From: Rhizomicrobium sp.
Lineage (GTDB): Bacteria; Pseudomonadota; Alphaproteobacteria; Micropepsales; Micropepsaceae
Direction: 5' to 3'
NCBI GenBank assembly: GCA_037200385.1
Contig: JBBCGL010000001.1
Location: 1,922,001-1,986,000, forward strand
Length of the DNA stretch: 64,000 bases
Shown: positions 1 to 7,421 of the stretch, piece by piece
How positions within the stretch are numbered: the first letter of the stretch is position 1
How the letters are laid out: every line of letters begins with the position of its first letter
Notes under the pieces: model-generated
What the model saw: only the letters and a program-made list of their open reading frames with translations
What the model was told of the DNA's origin: nothing
Databases searched by the model: none
Translations under genes and position numbers: made by a program

Positions 1-742
1 TGCCGGAGCGTTCGTTGACCAGCAGGAACTTGGCGTAGGTCCAGCCCTTGTTCTCCTCCCCGACACGGTTCTCGACCGGCACCTTGACGTTGTCGAAGAA
101 GACCTCGTTCACCTCATGCGCGCCGTCGAGCACGATGATCGGCTTGACCGTGATGCCCGGCGTCTTCATGTCGATGAGCAGGAAGGTGATGCCTTCCTGC
201 TGCTTCACATTCGGGTCGGTGCGGACGAGGCAGAAAATCCAGTCGGCGAACTGCGCCAGCGTGGTCCAGGTCTTCTGGCCGTTGACGATGTAGAAATCGC
301 CGTCCCGCACCGCCTTGGTGCGGAGCGATGCGAGATCGGAGCCGGAGCCGGGCTCGGAATAGCCCTGGCACCACCAATCCTCGCCGGAAAGGATGCGCGG
401 GAGATACTTCTTCTTCTGCTCTTCATTGCCGTAGGTGAAGATCACCGGCGCGACCATGTTGAGGCCGAAGGGCAACGTCGTCGGCATCCCGGCGTCGGCG
501 ACTTCCTCATTGAAGATGTAGCGCTGGGTGACGTTCCAGCCGGTGCCGCCGTACTGCTTGGGCCAGAGTGGCGCGACCCAGCCCTTCTTGTAGAGCAGCT
601 TGTGCCAGGCGAGGTAGTCCTCCTTGGTCCGGTTGGCGAGCTCGGGGGCGCCGACATCGGGAAGCTGCGGCCGCGCATCGGCGATGAAGGCGCGGACTTC
701 CTGGCGGAAGGCTTCTTCTTCGGGGGAAAAGGTCAGGTCCAT
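1..742 (-). CDS. Acyl-CoA dehydrogenase family protein (3' end beyond window)
   Basis: This is the first 247 residues of a flavin-dependent acyl-CoA dehydrogenase, which forms a trans-2,3 double bond in an acyl-CoA thioester. The reading frame opens at ATG 742 and is still open at the window edge, so the C-terminal helical domain with the catalytic base is not visible. The N-terminal helices (residues 1-120) lead into the characteristic flavin and substrate loop at residues 125-141 (WCQGYSEPGSGSDLASL), followed by the beta-domain (NGQKTWT near 154-160). The large-chain subfamily with this loop is often linked to sterol, branched-chain or unusual acid degradation, but the substrate cannot be read here. 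A sigma70-like promoter lies just upstream. Identity is firm at family level only. Confidence 0.93.
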   Translation of the reverse strand, partial: MDLTFSPEEEAFRQEVRAFIADARPQLPDVGAPELANRTKEDYLAWHKLLYKKGWVAPLWPKQYGGTGWNVTQRYIFNEEVADAGMPTTLPFGLNMVAPVIFTYGNEEQKKKYLPRILSGEDWWCQGYSEPGSGSDLASLRTKAVRDGDFYIVNGQKTWTTLAQFADWIFCLVRTDPNVKQQEGITFLLIDMKTPGITVKPIIVLDGAHEVNEVFFDNVKVPVENRVGEENKGWTYAKFLLVNERSG

Positions 743-778
743 GGGCACTCCCGGCGGCTTATCGACATTTTGTCAGGC

Positions 779-806
779 ATGATAGCGAGCGCGACCGGCG
801 CTTCAA
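779..806 (-). promoter_or_regulatory. Candidate sigma70 promoter of the acyl-CoA dehydrogenase
   Basis: On the minus strand TTGAAG (806-801) is followed after 16 bases by TATCAT (784-779), five of six matches to the -10 consensus. The predicted transcript start is about 30 bases before ATG 742. The site lies between this gene and the sulfotransferase gene upstream, so the dehydrogenase probably has its own promoter rather than depending on the upstream operon. Confidence 0.45.
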
Positions 807-833
807 GGGTGCAAAGCGCGACCGATGGCGCGG

Positions 834-1577
834 TCAGATCCGATCATAGCCGAAAGCGTCGAATTCCCCGGCAAAAGCCTCGTTGATGCGGGCGATCTGG
901 TCGAGACGGAGGACGTCGCGCGGGTCGAGCGTGTCGGACATGGGGCCTTTCTTGGCGTGCGGCAGGGACGGCGGATCGTCGACCCCCAGGCTGCGGACAA
1001 AAGCCGTGAACTCCTCGCGCAGGGCGGCATAGCGCAAAGGCTGCGTGGCGAGCCGGCCGTCGGGAAGCCGGTAGCGGTCGATGTTGCGCGCGGCGAGGAC
1101 GAGGCCCGTCTCGAAACCCTTGTCGATGGCGGACCGGACGTCTTCGGCGCGCGCGCGCATTTCGCCGCCGATGCGGTAGGCGCCATAGCTCAGTCGCATA
1201 TTCGCCCACGAGATCACCTTGGCGTAAGGCGAACGCTCGATCGCGACGACGCGGTAGCCGTCCAGCGGCCGGGCGGCCTTCGCCAGCACCTCGCGCAGCA
1301 TCATGTGGTTGTAGTAGACCAGCGGCGGTTGCTGCAGCGCCGCCAACTCGACCGGATGCGAGGCGGCGAGCCGCTCCAGATAGTCCGCTTCGGCCCTACG
1401 GTCGGCGGCGTAGTTGCGGCAGGCGCCGGCCGGCAGCCGCGCCAACTCGTCGATCGGCGAAATCGGCGTGACGATATCGTCCGGGCCGCAGAGCGGGGCG
1501 ACCGCCATCTCGAAGCTGGTGCCGGCGACCTTCATGCCCTTGATGAAGATGAAGCGGTGCCGGTGCGAGAGGATCAT
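834..1577 (-). CDS. Sulfotransferase-like protein, last gene of a three-gene operon
   Basis: This 247-residue protein resembles the Sulfotransfer_2 group, which moves a sulfate group from PAPS to carbohydrates or other acceptors. An N-terminal loop at about residues 8-20 (FIFIKGMKVAGTSFE) matches the 5'-phosphosulfate loop, with the usual K-x-A-G-T core. A second segment, IERSPYAKVISW, resembles the 3'-phosphate site (RxPYxRxxS). I start it at ATG 1577 because that codon overlaps the stop of the preceding gene as ATGA; the open frame runs further upstream only as a shadow of that gene. Four-base overlaps link it to a hydroxylase-like and a chorismate mutase gene. The acceptor is unknown. It could also be a sulfotransferase-fold protein without PAPS activity. 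Confidence 0.75.
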   Translation of the reverse strand: MILSHRHRFIFIKGMKVAGTSFEMAVAPLCGPDDIVTPISPIDELARLPAGACRNYAADRRAEADYLERLAASHPVELAALQQPPLVYYNHMMLREVLAKAARPLDGYRVVAIERSPYAKVISWANMRLSYGAYRIGGEMRARAEDVRSAIDKGFETGLVLAARNIDRYRLPDGRLATQPLRYAALREEFTAFVRSLGVDDPPSLPHAKKGPMSDTLDPRDVLRLDQIARINEAFAGEFDAFGYDRI

Positions 1578-2128
1578 ACGACGAGTTCGGCGGGAAGGAT
1601 GTCGCACATCAGATGGATGCGCGGGCTGTCGCTGTCGTTGTCGACCGCGTGGCGGCGGGTGTTGTCGAACTCGTAGGCGATGCCGGGCTCCAGATAGTGC
1701 GCGACGTCGTCGATGAAGAACTTGACGCCCGGATTGCTCACGACCGGCACGTGCAGGCGATGGACGAGGACGACGCCCGGCCCCCTGTCCTTGTGCGGCG
1801 CGACCTTCGCACGCGGCTTCAGTTCGGCGAGGAGCAGGCGGATGATCTGGCCGTTGTAGCGGCGGTTCAGCGTCTCGGCGCAGGCATAGGCGGCGCGCGT
1901 CAGGGCGGGCGGCGCCGGGTCGGAATGCAGCACGATCGCTTCCTGTCCGGGCTGCCAGGAATCGCTGATCCATTCGAAGATGATCGAACGGGTCTGGCTG
2001 TGCACCGCGTGCTTGGTCTGGCGATATGGGTTCACGTCCCACAGCGGCGACGCGGCGTCCGGCATCGCCGCGGCGATGTCGCCGACCGGATAGTCGAACA
2101 GCTCGATCAGGCGCTCGGGCAGCTTCAT
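1574..2128 (-). CDS. Aspartyl/asparaginyl beta-hydroxylase-like 2OG oxygenase
   Basis: This 184-residue protein matches the Asp_Arg_Hydrox cupin family of 2-oxoglutarate and Fe(II) dependent oxygenases. The two expected iron-binding histidines lie in APHKDRG and in NTRRHAVDNDSDSPRIHL, the latter a classic signature with the Arg thought to bind 2-oxoglutarate. Family members hydroxylate Asp or Asn side chains, or free amino acids and peptides in biosynthetic pathways; the substrate here is unknown. ATG 2128 overlaps the chorismate mutase stop (ATGA) and its own stop overlaps the sulfotransferase start, so the three genes are probably translationally coupled. No signal peptide is visible, so it should act in the cytoplasm. 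Confidence 0.85.
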   Translation of the reverse strand: MKLPERLIELFDYPVGDIAAAMPDAASPLWDVNPYRQTKHAVHSQTRSIIFEWISDSWQPGQEAIVLHSDPAPPALTRAAYACAETLNRRYNGQIIRLLLAELKPRAKVAPHKDRGPGVVLVHRLHVPVVSNPGVKFFIDDVAHYLEPGIAYEFDNTRRHAVDNDSDSPRIHLMCDILPAELVV

Positions 2129-2418
2129 GCGCGTTGCTGGCGGATCGCTTCGTGGTGGCGGATGACCTCCTTGACGATGAAATTGAGGAATTTCTCCGCG
2201 AAATCGGGATCGAGCTTGGCGGTGTCCGCCAGCCGGCGCAGGCGGGCGATCTGCTGCTCCTCGCGCGCGGGATCGGCCGGCGGCAGGTCGTGCTTCGCCT
2301 TGTACTCGCCGACCGCCTGGGTGCACTTGAAGCGCTCCGCCAGCAGATGGATCAGAGCGGCATCGATATTGTCGATGCTGTCGCGCAGCCGGAGCAGTTC
2401 GGGATGTGGCGCGGTCAT
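2125..2418 (-). CDS. Chorismate mutase, AroQ type
   Basis: This 97-residue all-helical protein is the size of a monofunctional AroQ chorismate mutase, which converts chorismate to prephenate, the branch point to Phe and Tyr. The active-site residues of the AroQ fold can be placed: R12, R29, K40, R52, E53 and Q94, closely matching the numbering of the E. coli domain. It heads an operon with a hydroxylase-like and a sulfotransferase-like gene through ATGA overlaps, which is not a standard aromatic amino acid context. A minus-strand TTGCCG-N17-TATGAC pair about 40 bases upstream is a weak promoter candidate. It may supply a specialised pathway or simply be housekeeping. Confidence 0.9.
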   Translation of the reverse strand: MTAPHPELLRLRDSIDNIDAALIHLLAERFKCTQAVGEYKAKHDLPPADPAREEQQIARLRRLADTAKLDPDFAEKFLNFIVKEVIRHHEAIRQQRA

Positions 2419-2517
2419 GGCAAAGGCCCCTGTTTCGAGGGCCCAGTCATAAGCAAGCCCTGGTTTGACGGCAACAGCCGGGGCATAAGGGCGGCAGCAA
2501 AACCATCGGAGGACCGC

Positions 2518-3288
2518 ATGAAAGACCTGTTTTCGCTGGCCGGAAAGACCGCGCTGATCACCGGCGGCTCCAGAGGCATCGGCAAGATGATCGCCGAAGG
2601 GTTCCTGCATCAGGGCGCCAAGGTCTACATCTCGGCCCGCAAGGGCGGCCAGCTCGAGGAGACGGCGGCGGAGTTGTCGAAGATCGGGCCCTGCGTTGCG
2701 ATCACCAGCAACGCCTCGGGCGCGGACGGCGCCAAGGCCATGGCCGAGGCCTATCTCAAGCACGAGCGGACCCTGGACATCCTGGTGAACAATGCGGGCG
2801 CGGCCTGGGGCGCCGATTTCGACGAGTTCCCCGAGAGCGGCTGGGACAAGGTCATGGACCTCAACGTCAAGACGCCGTTCTTCCTCACGCAGGCGCTGCA
2901 CGGCGCACTGCGCGCGGCGGGCACCAAGGAGCGGCTGGCCAAGGTGATCAACATCGCCTCGATCGACGGCATCTCGGTCAACATGCAGGAGACCTACTCC
3001 TACGCCGCGTCGAAGTCGGGATTGATCCACCTGACCAAGCGCATGGCGATGCGGCTGATCAAGGACAACATCGCGGTGACCGCGATCGCGCCGGGCGCCT
3101 TCGCCTCCGACATGAACCGCGACGCGCGCGATCACGGCGATGCGGTGTCCAAGGGCATTCCGGCGCGCCGCATCGGCACGACGGAGGACATGGCGGGCGC
3201 CGCCATCTATCTCGCCTCGCGAGCGGGCGATTACGTCGTGGGCTCGACCGTGGTGGTGGACGGCGGCGTCAGCTATTCGCGGGGCTGA
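2518..3288 (+). CDS. SDR family oxidoreductase
   Basis: This is a 256-residue classical short-chain dehydrogenase/reductase. The nucleotide-binding TGGSRGIG motif is at residues 15-22, NNAG at about 91-94, and the catalytic Ser148 and Tyr162-x3-Lys166 are all present. The C-terminal VVDGGVSYSRG is typical of the FabG-like group. The start at ATG 2518 follows a GGAGG-like site (cggaggacc). It is followed after one base by a phytanoyl-CoA dioxygenase gene, so the two are probably co-transcribed and may act on the same hydroxylated lipid or alcohol. The exact substrate is not readable. It is divergent from the chorismate mutase operon. Confidence 0.93.
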   Translation: MKDLFSLAGKTALITGGSRGIGKMIAEGFLHQGAKVYISARKGGQLEETAAELSKIGPCVAITSNASGADGAKAMAEAYLKHERTLDILVNNAGAAWGADFDEFPESGWDKVMDLNVKTPFFLTQALHGALRAAGTKERLAKVINIASIDGISVNMQETYSYAASKSGLIHLTKRMAMRLIKDNIAVTAIAPGAFASDMNRDARDHGDAVSKGIPARRIGTTEDMAGAAIYLASRAGDYVVGSTVVVDGGVSYSRG

Positions 3289-3289
3289 C

Positions 3290-4102
3290 ATGTCGATGCT
3301 CCGCGAGATCAAGCCGCATCCGCTCAATGTCGATTTTGCATGGTCGATGCCGCAGCCACAGGGCCTGCGCGCCCTGACGCCGGAGCAGTACCGGCAGTTC
3401 GACGCGCAGGGCTTCGTCAAGCTCGAGAGCGTGTTCTCGGCGGCGGAGATCGCGGCCGTCACCGCGGCGATCGATCCCCTGGAGCAGGCGGGCGAAGCGC
3501 ATCTGCGCAGCCTGGGCGGCCGCATCTCGATCTCCGAGGCGGACGTCATCACCTTCACCACCCATATCGTCACCAAGTCGGAGACGCTGAAAGCCTTCGC
3601 GGCGCATCCCAGGATCAAGGACATCTGCCATGACCTGATCGGCGGCGGGGTGCGACTTTATTGGGACCAGTCGGTCTACAAGAAGACCGGCAAGGCGCAG
3701 GAATTCCCCTGGCACCAGGACAATGGCTACACCTTCATCGAGCCGCAGCAATATCTCACGCTGTGGATTCCGCTGGTGGATGTCGACGCGGAAAACGGCT
3801 GCCCCTGGATCGCGCCGGGGCTGCACAGGCGCGGCACGCTGGAACACTGGCTGACGCCGCTCGGGTTCAAGTGCCTCGAACAGGCCGAGGATGCGGTCTG
3901 CGTGCCAGCCAAGGCGGGCGACGTGATCGCGTTCTCCTCGCTGGCGCCGCACCGGACGGGGCCGAACCTGAAGACCGGGTCGGTGCGCAAGGCCTATATC
4001 CTGCAATATGCGCCGGAGGACGCTTACACGACGCGCAGCGGCGTGCGGGTGCGGCAGGACGATCCCGCGCGGCAGTTCAAGATCTTGGACGGCGGAATCT
4101 GA
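3290..4102 (+). CDS. Phytanoyl-CoA dioxygenase (PhyH) family protein
   Basis: This 270-residue protein belongs to the PhyH family of Fe(II)/2-oxoglutarate dioxygenases, which hydroxylate acyl-CoAs or diverse secondary metabolites. The HxD pair is in FPWHQDNGY (about residue 143), and the distal histidine is in SSLAPHRTGPN, followed by the Arg that normally binds 2-oxoglutarate. The N-terminal LTPEQYRQFDAQGFVKLESVFS is also typical. I take ATG 3290 as start because it follows the SDR stop by one base; the frame extends upstream only inside the SDR gene. An operon with the SDR suggests sequential hydroxylation and oxidation. The gene converges on the cytochrome bd operon. Confidence 0.9.
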   Translation: MSMLREIKPHPLNVDFAWSMPQPQGLRALTPEQYRQFDAQGFVKLESVFSAAEIAAVTAAIDPLEQAGEAHLRSLGGRISISEADVITFTTHIVTKSETLKAFAAHPRIKDICHDLIGGGVRLYWDQSVYKKTGKAQEFPWHQDNGYTFIEPQQYLTLWIPLVDVDAENGCPWIAPGLHRRGTLEHWLTPLGFKCLEQAEDAVCVPAKAGDVIAFSSLAPHRTGPNLKTGSVRKAYILQYAPEDAYTTRSGVRVRQDDPARQFKILDGGI

Positions 4103-4119
4103 AGACCGCTAGATCGTGA

Positions 4120-4236
4120 TCATTGTTTGCCGACCTCGGGGCGTTCTTCCGCGCTGTCGAACTCGAGCCACATCGCGTTGAGGACGGCGAAGGCGCAAGC
4201 GAAGCCGAGGCCCAGGATCCATGCGAAATACCACAT
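4120..4236 (-). CDS. cydX: Cytochrome bd small subunit CydX
   Basis: This 38-residue protein starts MWYFAWILGLGFACAF, with one transmembrane helix and then a short charged tail (EERPEVGKQ). It is the size and pattern of CydX/YbgT, the single-helix subunit that stabilises the haem arrangement of cytochrome bd. Conserved features are the early Trp-Tyr-Phe-Trp segment, Leu-Gly-x3-Ala and the MWLE after the helix. It lies 9 bases after cydB on the same strand, the usual last position of the operon. Genes this short are easily missed by automatic callers. Alternative: none likely. Confidence 0.93.
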   Translation of the reverse strand: MWYFAWILGLGFACAFAVLNAMWLEFDSAEERPEVGKQ

Positions 4237-4245
4237 GGCGCGCTC

Positions 4246-5364
4246 CTAATAGTGATGGTCGGTGATGTCGGCGGTCCGGACCGGGCCGCGCATCACGCGA
4301 TAGACCCAGCCGGTATAGGCCAGGACGATGGGCAGGAAGAGGGCCGTCACGCCCAGCATGATCTCCAGAGTCAGCTTGCTGGACGAGGCGTCCCAGATGG
4401 TGAGGCTGGCATTCGGCTCGCTCGAGGAGGGCAGCAGGAAGGGAAAGAGCGCCAGGCCGGCCGTCGCGATGGTGGCGGCGCAGGCAAGACCCGAGCCGAG
4501 AAAGGCCAGCACCGGGCGCCGGCGCGAGACGATCGCGACGAGGGCGCCGGCAATGGCCAGCACCGGCGCGAACCACAACAGCGGATGGCCGCCGGCGTTG
4601 AGCAGCCAGCCGCGCGGCTGCAGCATCACCGTCTTGAGCATCGGGTTCGAGACGCCGTCATGCGGGATCCGCGATGCAATCACATAGCCGTCGAGCGCAA
4701 GGAGCCAGACGCCAGCCAGCGCGAAGAGCGCGATGAAGACGGCGGCCGCGACGGGCACGACGCTGCGGGCGCGCAAGGCGACCGGTCCGTCGGTCTTCAG
4801 GGCGAGCCAGGTCGCGCCGTGCAGCGTCAGCATCGCGAGGCTGACGAGACCGGCGACCAGCGGGAACGGGCGCAGCAGCGACAGCAGCGTGATCGTCGAA
4901 TGGAAGCGCAGATCGCCGTCGAAGCCGAACGGCACGCCGAGGAAGAGATTGCCGAAGGCGACGCCGAAGATCAGGGCCGGCACGACGCCGGTGACGAACC
5001 AGGTCCAGTCCCACCAGGCGCGCCAGCGCGGATGCGCGACCTTGCTGCGATAGGTGATGGCCAGCGGACGGAAGATCAGCGCCGCCAGCACGGCGAACAT
5101 CGCGAGATAGAATCCCGAGAAGGACGCGGCATAGAGCATCGGCCAGGCGGCGAAGATCGCGCCGCCGCCGAGGATGAACCAGACCTGGTTGCCTTCCCAC
5201 ACCGGGCCGATCGTGTTGACGACCTGCCGCCGCTCCAGGTCGCTGCGCGCCACGAAGGGGCTGAGGATGGCGCTGCCGAGATCGAAACCGTCGGTGACGG
5301 CGAAGCCGATCAGCAGGATGCCGAGCAGCGCCCACCAGATGAGACGGAGGAGTTCGTAGCTCAT
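4246..5364 (-). CDS. cydB: Cytochrome bd ubiquinol oxidase subunit II
   Basis: This 372-residue membrane protein is the CydB subunit of cytochrome bd quinol oxidase, the cofactor-poor partner of CydA. It starts [30 protein letters not shown], where the TDGFDLG segment is a family hallmark, and continues with [20 protein letters not shown] and about eight hydrophobic segments. Its length is normal for the family (about 379 in E. coli). ATG 5364 overlaps the cydA stop by four bases, indicating translational coupling, and cydX follows. The oxidase reduces O2 to water at the inner membrane with high oxygen affinity and without pumping protons. Confidence 0.97.
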   Translation of the reverse strand: MSYELLRLIWWALLGILLIGFAVTDGFDLGSAILSPFVARSDLERRQVVNTIGPVWEGNQVWFILGGGAIFAAWPMLYAASFSGFYLAMFAVLAALIFRPLAITYRSKVAHPRWRAWWDWTWFVTGVVPALIFGVAFGNLFLGVPFGFDGDLRFHSTITLLSLLRPFPLVAGLVSLAMLTLHGATWLALKTDGPVALRARSVVPVAAAVFIALFALAGVWLLALDGYVIASRIPHDGVSNPMLKTVMLQPRGWLLNAGGHPLLWFAPVLAIAGALVAIVSRRRPVLAFLGSGLACAATIATAGLALFPFLLPSSSEPNASLTIWDASSSKLTLEIMLGVTALFLPIVLAYTGWVYRVMRGPVRTADITDHHY

Positions 5365-6920
5365 GGCGTCACCACCTCGCGGGCGCCGGCCGGGGCGACG
5401 GGGTGACCGATCGTCCCGTCGGGTCCAAGGCGGATATATTTCACCATCAGGTAGACGTCGGCGACGGCGAGGCCGGAATAGAAGAGGACGAAGCCGAGCA
5501 AGCTGAACAGGACGTTGTGGGCATCGGTGCCGGAGACGCCGAGGAAGGTGGGCAGCACGCCCTCGATCACCCAGGGCTGGCGGCCATATTCGGCGACGAT
5601 CCAGCCGAGTTCGGCCGCGAGCCAGGGCAGCGGCAGGCTGAACAGCGCCGCGTAGAGGAAGAGCCGGTAGCGGTCGAGCCGGCGGGTGGCGGAGAAGTAG
5701 AACGCCGTGCCGAACAGCGCGATGAACCAGAATCCGCAGGCGACCATCAGGCGGAAGGACCAGAACAGCACCGGGACATCGGGAACCGTGGAGTCCGCCG
5801 CCCGCGCGATGTCGGCCGCGGTGGCGTTCTCGATATCGGGGCGGTAGCGCTTGAGCAGGAGCGCGTAGCCGAGATCGGCGACATGGGCGTCGAGCTGTTG
5901 CCGCAGAACCGCATTGCCGCGATCGCCGCGCAGCCTGGCCAGGGTCTCATAGGCGATGAGGCCGTTGCGGATGCGCTGCTGCGCGAGCTTCACGAGATCG
6001 TTGATGCCCGGGACCTGGCGATCGACCGAGCGCGTCGTGATGAGGCCCAGCACCCAGGGGATCTTGACCGCGTAGTCGGTCCTGCGGCCCGCGCGGTCGG
6101 GAATGCCGACCAGGGTGAAGGACGCCGGCGCAGGCTCGGTGTCCCACATCGATTCGATGGCGGCGATCTTCATCTTCTGGTTCTCGGACGCGGTGTAGCC
6201 GCTCTCGTCGCCCAGCACGACGACGCAGAGCGCGCCGGCGAACCCGAAGCTGGCGGCCACCGTCATCGAGCGCAGCGCGAGCGCGCGGTGGCGGCGGGCG
6301 AGAAGATAGAAGGCGCTGACCGCGAGCACGAACATCGAGCCGGTGACATAGCCGGCGGCGACGGTATGCACGAATTTGGCCTGTGCCACGGGGTTCAGCA
6401 GCACGGCGCTGAAATCGGCGACCTCCATGCGCATCGTGTCCGGATTAAACTTCGCGCCGACCGGAAACTGCATCCAGGCATTGGCGATGAGGATCCAGAG
6501 CGCCGAGAACTGGCTGGCGACGGCGACCGCGGCGGTGACCGCGAGATGGCCGACCTTCGAGAGGCGGTCCCAGCCGAAGAAGAAGAGCCCGATCAGCGTC
6601 GCCTCGAGGAAGAAGGCCATCAGGCCCTCGATCGCCAGCGGGGCGCCGAAGACGTCGCCGACATAGTGGGCGTAGTAGGCCCAGTTGGTGCCGAACTGGA
6701 ATTCCATGGTGACGCCGGTGGCGACGCCCATGGCGAAGTTGATGCCGAACAGCGTGCCCCAGAACTTGACCATGTCGCGCCAGATGGTGCGGCCGGTCAT
6801 CACATAGACGCACTCCATGATCACCAGGATCACGGAGAGGCCGAGCGTCAGCGGCACGAACAGGAAATGATAGAGCGCGGTGGTCGCGAATTGCAGGCGG
6901 GAGAGGACGACGATGTCCAT
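5361..6920 (-). CDS. cydA: Cytochrome bd ubiquinol oxidase subunit I
   Basis: This 519-residue protein is the haem-bearing, quinol-oxidising subunit. The N-terminus carries the b595 ligand histidine in [12 protein letters not shown]. The periplasmic quinol loop is of the long (E. coli-like) type: the segment [19 protein letters not shown] onward to the [18 protein letters not shown] region is closely E. coli-like. The highly conserved [12 protein letters not shown] near residue 435 is intact. The start at ATG 6920 directly abuts the cydP stop. The order cydP-cydA-cydB-cydX forms one operon; cydDC assembly genes are not in this window. No FNR/ANR-type box was seen upstream. Confidence 0.97.
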   Translation of the reverse strand: MDIVVLSRLQFATTALYHFLFVPLTLGLSVILVIMECVYVMTGRTIWRDMVKFWGTLFGINFAMGVATGVTMEFQFGTNWAYYAHYVGDVFGAPLAIEGLMAFFLEATLIGLFFFGWDRLSKVGHLAVTAAVAVASQFSALWILIANAWMQFPVGAKFNPDTMRMEVADFSAVLLNPVAQAKFVHTVAAGYVTGSMFVLAVSAFYLLARRHRALALRSMTVAASFGFAGALCVVVLGDESGYTASENQKMKIAAIESMWDTEPAPASFTLVGIPDRAGRRTDYAVKIPWVLGLITTRSVDRQVPGINDLVKLAQQRIRNGLIAYETLARLRGDRGNAVLRQQLDAHVADLGYALLLKRYRPDIENATAADIARAADSTVPDVPVLFWSFRLMVACGFWFIALFGTAFYFSATRRLDRYRLFLYAALFSLPLPWLAAELGWIVAEYGRQPWVIEGVLPTFLGVSGTDAHNVLFSLLGFVLFYSGLAVADVYLMVKYIRLGPDGTIGHPVAPAGAREVVTP

Positions 6921-7073
6921 TCAGCGGACTCCCATGATGTGCGCGCCGGTGGCGGCCGGCCCGTTCGGCGCATGCTGCGAGAAAAAGAGGAAATAGAGCG
7001 CGGCGAGAAGAACGAGCTTGGCGGCGAGCAAGGCGCCGATTTCCAAACCGAGACGGCGACGCGCGAGGATCAT
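6921..7073 (-). CDS. cydP: Cytochrome bd small subunit CydP-like
   Basis: This 50-residue protein has a basic N-terminus (MILARRRLGLE), one transmembrane helix (about residues 12-31, ending LYFLFFSQHAP) and a short tail. A single-helix protein with this pattern immediately before cydA is annotated as CydP in many proteobacteria. The gene starts at ATG 7073 and its TGA touches the cydA ATG. The frame continues far upstream but only as an antisense shadow of the monooxygenase gene. Function by family: accessory subunit of cytochrome bd; position supports this, while sequence identity of so short a protein gives limited proof. Confidence 0.75.
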   Translation of the reverse strand: MILARRRLGLEIGALLAAKLVLLAALYFLFFSQHAPNGPAATGAHIMGVR

Positions 7074-7421
7074 GCGCTCATTCCCTTCGGAACCATATCT
7101 TCTCCTTATGCGCGCGAAAGTCCATGCGCGGGCTGCCGCGCGCGGGAATGCCGCGACTGTTGAGCGGGGCGGTGGGGGATTGGGGCGGCACTCTGCTGTC
7201 CTCCCCGGCCGAGCAGGAGCGAGGCGAGTGCGAGGGGAAGGGGAGCCAGGCATCAAACACCGTGACGGTATCTCCCACCTGGGTCCCCTTCCCCTCACGC
7301 CGCTACGCGGCGTTCGGCCGGGGATGACAATGGTTCCTCTACGGAATTGCCGGCGGATGCTTTGTGGTTTGGTTCGGCGGGGATTCTCCTTAAACTCCCC
7401 GAAAATATCGGGAGCACGCTC
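7074..7421. other. 348-base divergent intergenic region holding repeat A1
   Basis: This gap separates the cytochrome bd operon from the divergent monooxygenase gene. Its centre is occupied by a roughly 133-base palindromic repeat (7197-7329). A 15-codon frame (7125-7078, minus) ends just before cydP but has no supporting signal. The 3' end includes GGGAG, eight bases before ATG 7422, as ribosome-binding site. I see no tRNA, no FNR-like box and no convincing promoter hexamers. Confidence 0.6.
7197..7329. repeat. Dispersed palindromic repeat, family A copy 1
   Basis: The ends are inverted copies of each other: TGTCCTCCCCGGCCGA at 7197-7212 against TCGGCCGGGGATGACA at 7314-7329, 15 of 16 positions complementary. 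Inside, GGGGAAGGGGAGCC and CCCACCTGGGTCCCC pair in the same way, so the unit can fold into one long hairpin. A second copy with the same ends and the same ACCTGGGTCCCCTTCCC core lies at 44811-44935. It has no coding capacity. It resembles the REP-like intergenic palindromes common in alphaproteobacteria. Confidence 0.75.

Noticed and set aside
116-886. Long open frame on the plus strand (256 codons) across the acyl-CoA dehydrogenase gene
   Set aside because: Shadow in another frame of a GC-rich gene; Arg/Gly/Ala-rich sequence with no domain, and the opposite strand encodes a clear dehydrogenase.
7078-7125. 15-codon frame ending just before cydP as a possible leader peptide
   Set aside because: No ribosome site, no attenuator-like hairpin and no amino acid bias.
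4123-7163. Two long plus-strand open frames opposite cydB and cydA
   Set aside because: Composition is Glu/Asp/Arg/His-rich without any fold; they are antisense to the cytochrome bd genes.
7074-7421. FNR/ANR-type box (TTGAT-N4-ATCAA) upstream of the cytochrome bd operon
   Set aside because: I looked for the motif on both strands of the gap and did not find it.
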